Positions 5,364 through 11,333 of a DNA stretch of 11,333 nt are shown here, in pieces. Below the pieces are notes generated by a model. The model was not told where the DNA came from. It ran no database searches and saw only the letters and a list, made by a program, of their open reading frames with translations. Origin of the DNA: Dokdonella_A sp035263065 (lineage in GTDB: Bacteria; Pseudomonadota; Gammaproteobacteria; Xanthomonadales; Rhodanobacteraceae); contig DATFRS010000027.1 of assembly GCA_035263065.1 (NCBI GenBank), forward strand, positions 1 through 11,333, given 5' to 3'. Position 1 is the stretch's first letter. Each line of letters starts with the position of its first letter. Position numbers and translations under genes: made by a program.

Positions 5364-7121
5364 TCAGTCGAACCCGTCCGCGAAGATCGCGTCGGAAGCA
5401 GGCTGCGTCTCGAATGCGCCGATGTCGGCCGCTGCACCGGACACGCGGACGTAGCCGTCGCCGCGCTGGTCGGTCGCGAGGCTCGCCGGATTGATGCCCG
5501 TGTCGATCGCCGGGCTGCCGGTCACGAGTGCATGCGTTTGCGTCGGTCCGCCGTTATCGGCGAGCGGCGCGAGCATCGGATCGCCGCCGAGCGTGTCGCC
5601 GGGCAGCGCGACGTTCGCCGAGCCGATCAGATCGTTCGAGCCGGTCACCGGGTGAACGGTCACGATTTCTTCTGACGTCGCGCCGGCCGGCACATGATTG
5701 CCGGCGACGATGCTGCTGACGATCGTGAAGGGATAGCCCGCCCCGGCGGCCGTGTCGGAGATGCCAGAGCCTTCGGGCGCGGTGTTGTCGGTGACGGTCG
5801 AGTTGCCGAGCGTCAGCGGCGCCATGTTGCGCAGGTACACGCCGCCGCCGCGCACGTCGGAGCGGTTGCCCGAGATCGTCGAGTTCGCGATCGTCGTCGG
5901 CTTCGGCGACCACGTGCCGAGGCCGCCGCCGCCGCCGACCGTGTACGCGCCGGGCTCGCCGTCGACGATCGCGGCGTTGCCGCTGATCGTCGAGTCGGTG
6001 ATCGAGGACGGATAGATCGAGCTGCGCGGAATCGTCATGACGTAGATGCCGCCGCCGCCGATCGCGCTGATGTACGTATAGGGCCCGCTCGGGCCGACGC
6101 CCGGCGTGCCGTGCACTTCGTTGCCCGACACGGTGCTGCTGGTCAGGATCACGGTGTTCGGCGAGCCGACGCCGGCGCCTTTGGCATATGAGATCTTCGC
6201 GCCCGAGACGTGCGCGACGACGTCGCTGACGCGGCTGTGATCGAGGATCACGCCGTAGAACCCGAAGAGGCCGCCGCCGAGCATGCCGCTGAACGCCGAG
6301 GTGCTGGTCGCCGCGATCGTCGCGCCGGCGATCGTGCTGTCGGTGATGTAGCCGGCCTTCGTGTAGACGGCGCCGCCGTAGATCGTCGCCGAGATCTCGG
6401 TCGCATCGGCCGTCGCGGTCGTGCCGGTGATCGAGCTGCCGGTCATGTAGAGCGCGCCGAGCGTGTCGACCGCGGCGCCGAAGACGCTCCAGCCGCTCGC
6501 GCTGCAGTTCTCGATGGAGCTATTGGTGAGCGTGACGCTGCTCCGCGACAGCACGCACGCGCCCGGCGCGAGGCCGCCGTAGATGCCGGGGCCGCCGTAG
6601 ACATAGGTGCCGTTGCGCAGCGTCAGGCCGTCGATCGTCAGCATGCCGTAGGCGCCCTGGTGCTCGAGGACGCGGCTCGCGTGGTTGCCGTCGATCGCGA
6701 GCTGATCGGCGCCGGGCCCGTTCAGCGTGAGATCGTCGACCGTGCTGACGAGGCCCGTGTTCAGCGTGATCGTGCCGCAGGTCAGCGAAGTCAAGTCGAT
6801 GACATCGCCGGACACCGCATTCTCGACCGCGTCGCGCAGCGAGTCTGCGCCGCTGTCGTCGCAATTGCCGACGACGACCGTGCCCGCCGGCCGGTTCGGC
6901 GCGACGCGTGCAGCCGTGCCGCGCAACGCCAGCTGGCGATCGAGAGCGCCCGACTGATCGCCGAAGCGCAGCGCGTTGCGGACGGCCGGCGGCGCCGACG
7001 CGTCGACCGACGGCGCGGCTGCCGACGCCCACGTCAGGCTGCCGCCGAGCGCGAGCGCGAGTGCGGCGACCGGCGGCGCCTTGCTGAATGCGGGTTGCTT
7101 CGATGCGGAGCGGGCGTTCAT
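5364..7121 (-). CDS. Exported parallel beta-helix protein with choice-of-anchor Q domain and GFD tail
   Basis: A 585-aa precursor. ATG 7121 has an AAGGAAG ribosome binding site five bases upstream (complement of 7127-7133). A basic N-terminus and hydrophobic segment (about 16-31) end in WASA, a likely Sec cleavage site near residue 34. Residues 81-120 carry GNCDDSGADSLRDAVENA and LTCGTITL, the opening typical of these proteins; C87 and C115 could form a disulfide. Residues of about 130-500 are repetitive Gly/Ser/Thr/Asn-rich units such as SSITGTT, STISGN and STVTDN, as in right-handed beta helices. The C-terminal part, NGGPTQTHAL (523-532) to GSPAID, DQRG (551-554) and DIGAFE (566-571), is the choice-of-anchor Q signature. 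The protein then ends DAIFADGFD, a tail shared with two neighbours. It is probably a surface or secreted protein; ligand and activity are unknown. Confidence 0.88.
   Translation of the reverse strand: MNARSASKQPAFSKAPPVAALALALGGSLTWASAAAPSVDASAPPAVRNALRFGDQSGALDRQLALRGTAARVAPNRPAGTVVVGNCDDSGADSLRDAVENAVSGDVIDLTSLTCGTITLNTGLVSTVDDLTLNGPGADQLAIDGNHASRVLEHQGAYGMLTIDGLTLRNGTYVYGGPGIYGGLAPGACVLSRSSVTLTNSSIENCSASGWSVFGAAVDTLGALYMTGSSITGTTATADATEISATIYGGAVYTKAGYITDSTIAGATIAATSTSAFSGMLGGGLFGFYGVILDHSRVSDVVAHVSGAKISYAKGAGVGSPNTVILTSSTVSGNEVHGTPGVGPSGPYTYISAIGGGGIYVMTIPRSSIYPSSITDSTISGNAAIVDGEPGAYTVGGGGGLGTWSPKPTTIANSTISGNRSDVRGGGVYLRNMAPLTLGNSTVTDNTAPEGSGISDTAAGAGYPFTIVSSIVAGNHVPAGATSEEIVTVHPVTGSNDLIGSANVALPGDTLGGDPMLAPLADNGGPTQTHALVTGSPAIDTGINPASLATDQRGDGYVRVSGAAADIGAFETQPASDAIFADGFD
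5367..5393 (-). other. C-terminal GFD tail of the beta-helix protein
   Basis: These bases encode the last nine residues, DAIFADGFD, immediately before the stop. They follow the choice-of-anchor Q domain after a short linker (TQPAS). The same motif ends the proteins at 7242-8348 and 8521-11256. Confidence 0.8.
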
Positions 7122-7241
7122 GACGGCTTCCTTCGGACGAGGCGCGGGATTCAAGCAAACGCGACGTCCGCAGGCTTGATGTTTTCATGATCGAAACAGG
7201 ACGGCTCGTGACCCCGGCGCCGAACGCCGCTCCGCACGTTC
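7122..7241. other. 120-bp gap between the NHL and beta-helix genes
   Basis: The gap separates two - strand genes. It holds the ribosome binding site of the beta-helix gene (7127-7133) and a G+C hairpin, CGGCG (7215-7219), five-base loop, CGCCG (7225-7229), shortly after the NHL stop. No T-run follows the hairpin in - strand direction. No convincing promoter is seen, so the two genes may be partly co-transcribed. Confidence 0.4.
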
Positions 7242-8348
7242 TCAGTCGAAGCCGTTCGCGAAGATCTTGTCGGGCAGGACCTTGCGGATGCGCACGTTGG
7301 CGGTGTCCGAGATGTAGAGCGTCGCGCTGCGGTCGGAGAAGACGCCGTTCGGCGAGGCGATCTCGGCGTCGACGGGATCGCCGCCGTCGCCGGAAAACCC
7401 GCCCTGGCCGTTGCCGGCGACCGTCGTGATCGTACCGTCCGGCGTCACCTTGCGGATGCGGTTGTTCAGCGTGTCGGCGACGAACACGTCGCCGGCCGCA
7501 TCGACGCCGACGTCGAGCGGAAAGCTGAGCTCCGCCGCCGTGCCGGGGCCGCCGTCGCCGCCGAAGCCTGCGGTCCCGTTGCCGGCAATCGTGTCGATGG
7601 TGCCGTCGGGCGCGACCCTGCGGATGCGCTCGTTCTGCGTGTCGGCGATGAAGAGGTTGCCGGCGCCGTCGACCGCGACGCCGGCCGGGTTGCGCAGCTC
7701 TGCCTCGGTCGCGGGACCGCCGTCGCCCGCGAAGCCGAACGTGCCGTTGCCGGCGACGGTCGTGATCGTTCCGTCCGTTGCGACCTTGCGGATGCGCTGG
7801 TTGCCGCCGTCGCCGATGTAGAGATCGCCGGCCGCATCGAACGCGACGCCGACGGGCTGGAAGAGCTGCGCGCTCGTCGCCGGGCCGCCGTCGCCGGAGA
7901 AGCCGCCGAGGCCCGTGCCGGCGAACGTCGTGATGATGCCGCCGGTAGAGACCTTGCGGATCGCCGCATTCAATGTATCCGCAATGTAGAGATTGCCGGC
8001 GCCGTCGACAGCGATCATCGCGGGCGAGTGCAACTGGGCCTCGGTCGCGGGCCCGCCGTCGCCCGCATAGCCGGCGACGCCGTTGCCGGCGAACGTCGTG
8101 ATGATGCCGCCGGTGACCTTGCGGATGCGCTGGTTGTTGCTGTCGGCGAAGTAGAAGTTGCCCGCCGCGTCGACGACCGCGCCGACCGGCTCCGATATCT
8201 CCGCGTCCGTCGCCTGCCCGCCGTCGCCGGAGAAGCCGACGTTTCCGTCGCCGGCGATCGTGTCGATGGTCTGCGCCTCGACGGTCGAGATGGATTGAAC
8301 CAGTACCGCAACCAGAACGGGCCCGAATCCGTGCGCTGCACTCTGCAT
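7242..8348 (-). CDS. Exported six-bladed NHL-repeat beta-propeller with GFD tail
   Basis: A 368-aa precursor. A hydrophobic N-terminal segment (about 8-22) ends STVEA, giving a likely Sec cleavage near residue 25. The n-region has no Lys or Arg, which is unusual. Residues 27-357 are six consecutive NHL-type repeats of 52-56 residues with the pattern TI.T.AGNG..GFSGDGG.A, then P.GVAVD.AGNLYIAD, then N.RIRKV. Six blades make a closed propeller. Repeat 6 is the most divergent, with DRSATLYIS replacing the usual DAAGNLYIA. Only two residues separate the last blade from the final DKIFANGFD. NHL propellers usually bind proteins, peptides or glycans and need not be enzymes; no catalytic residues are evident. 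ATG 8348 (AGG six bases before) was preferred to an in-frame TTG at 8393, although the longer form would supply the missing positive charges. It lies upstream of the beta-helix gene on the same strand and divergent from the PQQ-like gene. Confidence 0.88.
   Translation of the reverse strand: MQSAAHGFGPVLVAVLVQSISTVEAQTIDTIAGDGNVGFSGDGGQATDAEISEPVGAVVDAAGNFYFADSNNQRIRKVTGGIITTFAGNGVAGYAGDGGPATEAQLHSPAMIAVDGAGNLYIADTLNAAIRKVSTGGIITTFAGTGLGGFSGDGGPATSAQLFQPVGVAFDAAGDLYIGDGGNQRIRKVATDGTITTVAGNGTFGFAGDGGPATEAELRNPAGVAVDGAGNLFIADTQNERIRRVAPDGTIDTIAGNGTAGFGGDGGPGTAAELSFPLDVGVDAAGDVFVADTLNNRIRKVTPDGTITTVAGNGQGGFSGDGGDPVDAEIASPNGVFSDRSATLYISDTANVRIRKVLPDKIFANGFD
7245..7271 (-). other. C-terminal GFD tail of the NHL protein
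   Basis: Encodes DKIFANGFD directly before the stop, two residues after the last propeller blade (RIRKV-LP). The motif is shared with the two other large exported proteins in the window. Confidence 0.8.
7278..8270 (-). repeat. Six tandem coding repeats of about 168 bp (NHL blades)
   Basis: The repeats encode residues 27-78, 79-133, 134-189, 190-245, 246-301 and 302-357. Four are exactly 56 codons, the second is 55 and the first 52. The blocks GDGG, AGN and RIRKV recur at the same offset. DNA similarity is high enough for recombination to change blade number. Confidence 0.85.
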
Positions 8349-8442
8349 GGCACACCTGTTGTCAGGAGCGCCCCAGGTTTTCTTCCTCCCCAAACGGCGA
8401 CGGACTCTTCGCGAACGGCGTATTCACGTCAAGGGTCGGGAA

Positions 8443-8505
8443 TGTAAAGGCGACCCGGCGGCGCGTCTTTACAAATTCACTTTGCTAGGATGCCCCGGTA
8501 CCGGG
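8443..8505. promoter_or_regulatory. Inverted repeat and palindrome in the divergent NHL / PQQ-like intergenic region
   Basis: The 172-bp region between the divergent starts (8348 and 8521) has two symmetric elements. One is TGTAAAG (8443-8449) and CTTTACA (8467-8473), a perfect 7-bp inverted repeat with a 17-bp spacer. The other is CCCGGTACCGGG (8494-8505), a perfect 12-bp palindrome ending two bases before the ribosome binding site of the PQQ-like gene. Between them, TAGGAT (8486-8491) could be a -10, but no -35 at the right distance is clear. The elements may be operators shared by both genes. Confidence 0.4.
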
Positions 8506-8507
8506 AC

Positions 8508-8513
8508 AGGGGG
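8508..8513 (+). promoter_or_regulatory. Ribosome binding site of the PQQ-like propeller gene
   Basis: AGGGGG lies seven bases before ATG 8521. It decides this start against in-frame codons further upstream, which would bury the signal peptide after 58 extra residues. Confidence 0.75.
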
Positions 8514-8520
8514 TTTTCGG

Positions 8521-11256
8521 ATGCGGGTCCTGATCGCGCGCTGGTGCCTCGGCGTCGCCTTGCCGTGGCTTGCGCCGGCTGCTTCGGCGCAGACGGTCGA
8601 ATGGGTGAAGCCGGTGTTCGGCGAGCAGCCGTCGCTGATTGCGCTCGGCACCGGCTGGCAGCCGCACGCGGCCGTGCGCGCGCGCGACGGCCGCGTCGCC
8701 GTCGCCGAGAACCGGTCGTTCGGCGGCACGCAGTATCCGGGCGTCTCGCTGCTCGATGCCGCCACCGGCACACAGATCTGGCACGCCGACCTGCCGGCGC
8801 CGTGCGACGGCACAGACAGGCTGTCGACGCCGACGGGAGTCGCGGTCGAGCTGGCCGCGAACGGCGATGTGATCGCGGCGGTGGCCAGCGGATCCAACAT
8901 GATCTACACGACCGGACCGTACGCGGGCTGCGTGATGCGGCTCGCGGCGGCGGACGGGCACGTGGTCTGGTCGCATGTAGAGACGGCGGCCGGACAGTTC
9001 AGCGCGGTCGGATTCCTCGCGGTGGCCGTCGACGCCGACGGCAACGTCATCGCGTCGGGGTTCCGCTCGAACGACGGCTACACGGCGGACGGCCACGTCC
9101 TCAAGCTCGACGGCGCGAGCGGCGGCACGATCTGGAGCTTCAACGACCCGCGTGGCGAGGTCTACGATTCGTTCGCGCTCGACATGGTGAGCGTCAGCGG
9201 AGGCGACGTCGTCGTCGTGTTCTATCGCGGGCCGTTTTCGTTCGACCCCGCGACCGCCCGCGCGATCCGCATCGGCGCCGACGGCGTGCCGGTCTGGACC
9301 GTCGACCGCAATGCCGAAGGATTCGAAGGCGTCGTCCGTTACCTGCGCGCCCGCGACGACGGCACCGTGCTGTGGGTCGGTGAGCCGTACGGCAGCAATC
9401 CCGTCGATCTCACGCTGATCGACGCCGCAACGGGCGCCACGCGCTGGTCGCGCTCGGTCGACACGTTCTACTCGCCGGTCGCCGACATCGTGTCCGGCAC
9501 TTCCGGTCCCATCTTCTATGCGGCGTACGATCGCGATGCCGTGCCGCCGCTGGGGCACGTGCTGTGGGCGCTGTCGCCCGCCGACGGCAGCGTGCTCTGG
9601 ACGAACTCGCTGCCGCCCGAAGATCCGTTCGCGCATTTCGAGTTCTCGCGCCTCGATGTCGCCGCCGACGGCGACGTGCTCGCCGAGATCATCGATCGCG
9701 ATGGCGACAACGGCGCGCCGGTCGATCACTATCGATCGATCGCCCGCTACGCGCAGGCCGACGGCGCGCAGCGCTGGTCGACGACGCTGCCGTACGAGTG
9801 GCCGAACCGCGCGGTGGCGCTGACGGACGCGTCCGGGAACGGTGTGCTCGATCTCGCGACGCAATGCTGGCCGGCGAGCTCCTGGGCCGACTGTGCATTG
9901 CGCGCCGATGTCGTCGACGCCGGGAGCGGAACCCTGCTCGAGACGACGCACGATGCGCAGCTCGGCGCGCAACCGATCGCGCCGCTGCAGGCGCCGTGGG
10001 CGCAGGACCAGCGGCGGCCGGCCGCGTTCGCCGACGCGTCGCACGCGAGCGTCTTCGTGATGGGCAACTCGGACCGCTGGCTCAACCTCGCGCGCGTCGC
10101 GACCGTCGAAGGATCAACGGTCTGGCGCGTGGGACGTCGCGATCTCTTCGGCATCGATGCGATGGGATCGTCTGTCGCTGCGACGCATCGCGGGGACGCG
10201 GTCGTCGTAGGATCGACCGGCGGGAGTCAGACGCCCCTCAACGATTTCGTGACGGCGAAGTTCGACGGCGCGGACGGCGCGCTGCTCTGGCGCCGCGTCG
10301 AATCGATGGACGTCCACCTCTGGAGCGAAGCCGCGACCGACGTCGCGATCGATCCCGCGGACGACGTGCTCGTCGCGGGCGTCGTCGACGATCTCGTCGA
10401 GGTCTACAAGTACGACGGTGCGTCCGGCGCACCGATCTGGCACGCCGAGCTCGAGGCGGCGATGATGGGCGCGCACGTTGCGGCGGACGGCGCGGGCGAC
10501 GTGATCGTCCTGATGCAGGCAGAGGGCGGCAGCCGTGTCGCGAAGCTCGCGCGCGGCGACGGGCATGTGCTCTGGAGCCGCACCGAGACCGGCAACGAGC
10601 TGGCGTTCAACGCGATGGCGATCGATGCGGGCGGCGACGTCATCGTCGTCGGCGACCAGGACGCGGCCGGCAACGGGCGGAGCCTTCTCGCATTGCGCCT
10701 GCGCGGCGACACGGGCGAGATCGCGTGGTTCGACCAGTCCATCGTCGCGCCGGATGCGAGCGCCTACGCGGGCGCGGTGCTGCTCGTCGGCGGGCAGGTC
10801 GTCATCGGTGCCGCGTCGGGCGATGCGTGTCTCGGCGCAGGCTGCGGCGGCGTCGACGACACCTCGAACTGGCTCCTCGTTTCGCTCGATGCGGCCGACG
10901 GCTCGCCGCGCTGGAGCACGACGCCGTTTGCGGACGCGACGCGCGATCGCGTCACGTCGCTCGATCTTGCGCAGGGCACGCTGCTCGCGGCCGGTATGTG
11001 CCAGGATCATCCGCACTGCGTCGCCGGCATCGATCCGCACGACGGCTCGCCGCTCTGGTCCGTCGGCAGCGGACCCGCGCCGATGGCTTCGTTCGGGCTC
11101 GGCAGCTATCCGGCATTCGCGTCCTACGTCGGCAACGGCGTGATCGGGTTCGGCGGCTACATGGATTTCCCCGACGGCTCCGAGTATCCCGGCTGGCGCG
11201 TCACCCGCGCCGAGGTGCCGGTGGTCGATGCGGTGTTCGCCGGCGGGTTCGAGTAG
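8521..11256 (+). CDS. Large exported PQQ-like multi-blade beta-propeller protein with GFE tail
   Basis: A 911-aa precursor. Residues 1-23 form a Sec signal peptide (R2 and R7, hydrophobic core, cleavage after PAASA). From W87 to W846 there are about 15 copies of a short motif, DG.[ST]G..[LIV]W, for example DAATGTQIWH, AADGHVVWSH, DGASGAPIWHAEL and DPHDGSPLWS, alternating with VA.DA.GDVIV strands. This is the tryptophan-docking motif of PQQ-like (BamB or quinoprotein-type) repeats. The number suggests two seven- or eight-bladed propellers in tandem. I see no clear PQQ or calcium site of alcohol dehydrogenases and no haem CxxCH, so it is probably a structural or binding protein, not a dehydrogenase. 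Cysteine-bearing loops (ACLGAGC, MCQDHPHC) could form disulfides. It ends DAVFAGGFE, like the two neighbouring exported proteins. It is divergent from the NHL gene. Confidence 0.87.
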   Translation: MRVLIARWCLGVALPWLAPAASAQTVEWVKPVFGEQPSLIALGTGWQPHAAVRARDGRVAVAENRSFGGTQYPGVSLLDAATGTQIWHADLPAPCDGTDRLSTPTGVAVELAANGDVIAAVASGSNMIYTTGPYAGCVMRLAAADGHVVWSHVETAAGQFSAVGFLAVAVDADGNVIASGFRSNDGYTADGHVLKLDGASGGTIWSFNDPRGEVYDSFALDMVSVSGGDVVVVFYRGPFSFDPATARAIRIGADGVPVWTVDRNAEGFEGVVRYLRARDDGTVLWVGEPYGSNPVDLTLIDAATGATRWSRSVDTFYSPVADIVSGTSGPIFYAAYDRDAVPPLGHVLWALSPADGSVLWTNSLPPEDPFAHFEFSRLDVAADGDVLAEIIDRDGDNGAPVDHYRSIARYAQADGAQRWSTTLPYEWPNRAVALTDASGNGVLDLATQCWPASSWADCALRADVVDAGSGTLLETTHDAQLGAQPIAPLQAPWAQDQRRPAAFADASHASVFVMGNSDRWLNLARVATVEGSTVWRVGRRDLFGIDAMGSSVAATHRGDAVVVGSTGGSQTPLNDFVTAKFDGADGALLWRRVESMDVHLWSEAATDVAIDPADDVLVAGVVDDLVEVYKYDGASGAPIWHAELEAAMMGAHVAADGAGDVIVLMQAEGGSRVAKLARGDGHVLWSRTETGNELAFNAMAIDAGGDVIVVGDQDAAGNGRSLLALRLRGDTGEIAWFDQSIVAPDASAYAGAVLLVGGQVVIGAASGDACLGAGCGGVDDTSNWLLVSLDAADGSPRWSTTPFADATRDRVTSLDLAQGTLLAAGMCQDHPHCVAGIDPHDGSPLWSVGSGPAPMASFGLGSYPAFASYVGNGVIGFGGYMDFPDGSEYPGWRVTRAEVPVVDAVFAGGFE
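11227..11253 (+). other. C-terminal GFE tail of the PQQ-like protein
   Basis: Encodes DAVFAGGFE directly before the stop TAG. It has the same D-x-[IV]-F-A-x-G-F-acidic pattern as the two - strand proteins, with Glu in place of the final Asp. Confidence 0.8.
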
Positions 11257-11271
11257 CCGTCGCACGTCCGC

Positions 11272-11285
11272 TTGACGAGGATCAA
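11272..11285 (+). promoter_or_regulatory. FNR/ANR-type binding site
   Basis: TTGAC-GAGG-ATCAA matches the FNR/ANR consensus TTGAT-N4-ATCAA at nine of ten defined bases, and its centre is at 11278.5. It lies 15 bp after the PQQ-like stop, so it should serve the gene to the right. A class II activator site sits at -41.5, which would put transcription start at 11320, with GACGAT (11308-11313) in the -10 place matching three of six. This points to control by oxygen or nitric oxide through a Crp/Fnr-family regulator. Confidence 0.6.
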
Positions 11286-11319
11286 GGCGGCGGCGGCCGG
11301 GCGGCCGGACGATGTCGCC

Positions 11320-11333
11320 ATGACACTCGCCCA
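11320..11333 (+). CDS. Possible start of a downstream gene (cut by window edge)
   Basis: ATG 11320 opens a frame of four full codons (M-T-L-A) to the edge. An ATG at 11312 stops at once. No ribosome binding site is visible, and the position coincides with the transcription start predicted from the FNR-like box, so the true start could be further right. Nothing can be said about the product. Confidence 0.25.

Noticed and set aside
7278..8270. CRISPR array or noncoding satellite
   Set aside because: The repeat unit of about 168 bp is in frame and encodes NHL blades; there are no short identical repeats with unique spacers.
6520..8355. A 611-residue - strand frame crossing both the NHL and beta-helix genes
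   Set aside because: It is out of frame with two well-supported genes, and its translation is dominated by Arg/Gly-rich repeats that simply reflect the NHL DNA repeats.
8347..8520. N-terminal extension of the PQQ-like protein from 8347
   Set aside because: It would overlap the divergent NHL start and bury a normal signal peptide. A strong ribosome binding site precedes ATG 8521.
8521..11256. Quinoprotein alcohol dehydrogenase
   Set aside because: The tryptophan-docking repeats are present, but there is no recognisable PQQ-binding adjacent-cysteine pair, catalytic Asp region or cytochrome CxxCH. A non-enzymatic PQQ-like propeller is the safer call.
8485..11265. Long - strand open frames opposite the PQQ-like gene (8485-10044, 10114-11265)
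   Set aside because: They are antisense shadows of repeated coding sequence, with Arg/Val/Ala-rich low-complexity translations, no signal peptide and no domain.

Overview
The window is a high-GC stretch (roughly two-thirds G+C, strongly GC-biased third codon positions) from a Gram-negative bacterium. Sec signal peptides, one outer-membrane-type lipoprotein, a QseC/PmrB-type histidine kinase and several secreted repeat proteins all fit a proteobacterium. Three proteins end in an [IV]FAxGF[DE] tail, which I associate from memory with Xanthomonadales/Lysobacterales such as Dokdonella or Lysobacter relatives. The lineage is an inference; no marker gene is present.

Left part (1-3862, + strand): the last codons of a membrane protein, then an operator-like repeat cluster (120-150), then an OmpR-type response regulator and a QseC-type sensor kinase whose start and stop overlap (ATGA), then after 28 bp a lipoprotein of the phospholipase D/cardiolipin synthase superfamily. 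These three genes look like one envelope-stress or envelope-lipid operon, probably autoregulated through the PmrA/QseB-like box.

Middle (3816-5363): a stand-alone receiver-domain protein on the - strand overlaps the PLD gene tail-to-tail by 47 bp. Opposite it runs a 67-aa helical protein (+), followed by a 47-aa single-span membrane protein (+) and a 100-aa secreted protein with eight cysteines (+) that has possible alternative hairpins next to its ribosome binding site.

Right part (5364-11256): three large exported repeat proteins. On the - strand are a parallel-beta-helix protein with a choice-of-anchor Q C-terminal domain and a six-bladed NHL propeller. Divergent from them on the + strand is a 911-aa PQQ-like multi-blade propeller. 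Their folds are unrelated, yet all three end in nearly the same nine residues, D-x-[IV]-F-A-x-G-F-[DE]. This is the most interesting signal in the window: a candidate C-terminal sorting or export tag without the transmembrane helix and basic cluster of PEP-CTERM or LPXTG-type signals.

Right edge: an almost perfect FNR/ANR box (TTGAC-N4-ATCAA, 11272-11285) sits about 41 bp before a possible start codon, so an oxygen-regulated gene probably begins at or just past the edge. I found no tRNA, rRNA, insertion sequence or CRISPR array. No gap without a gene exceeds 300 bp.
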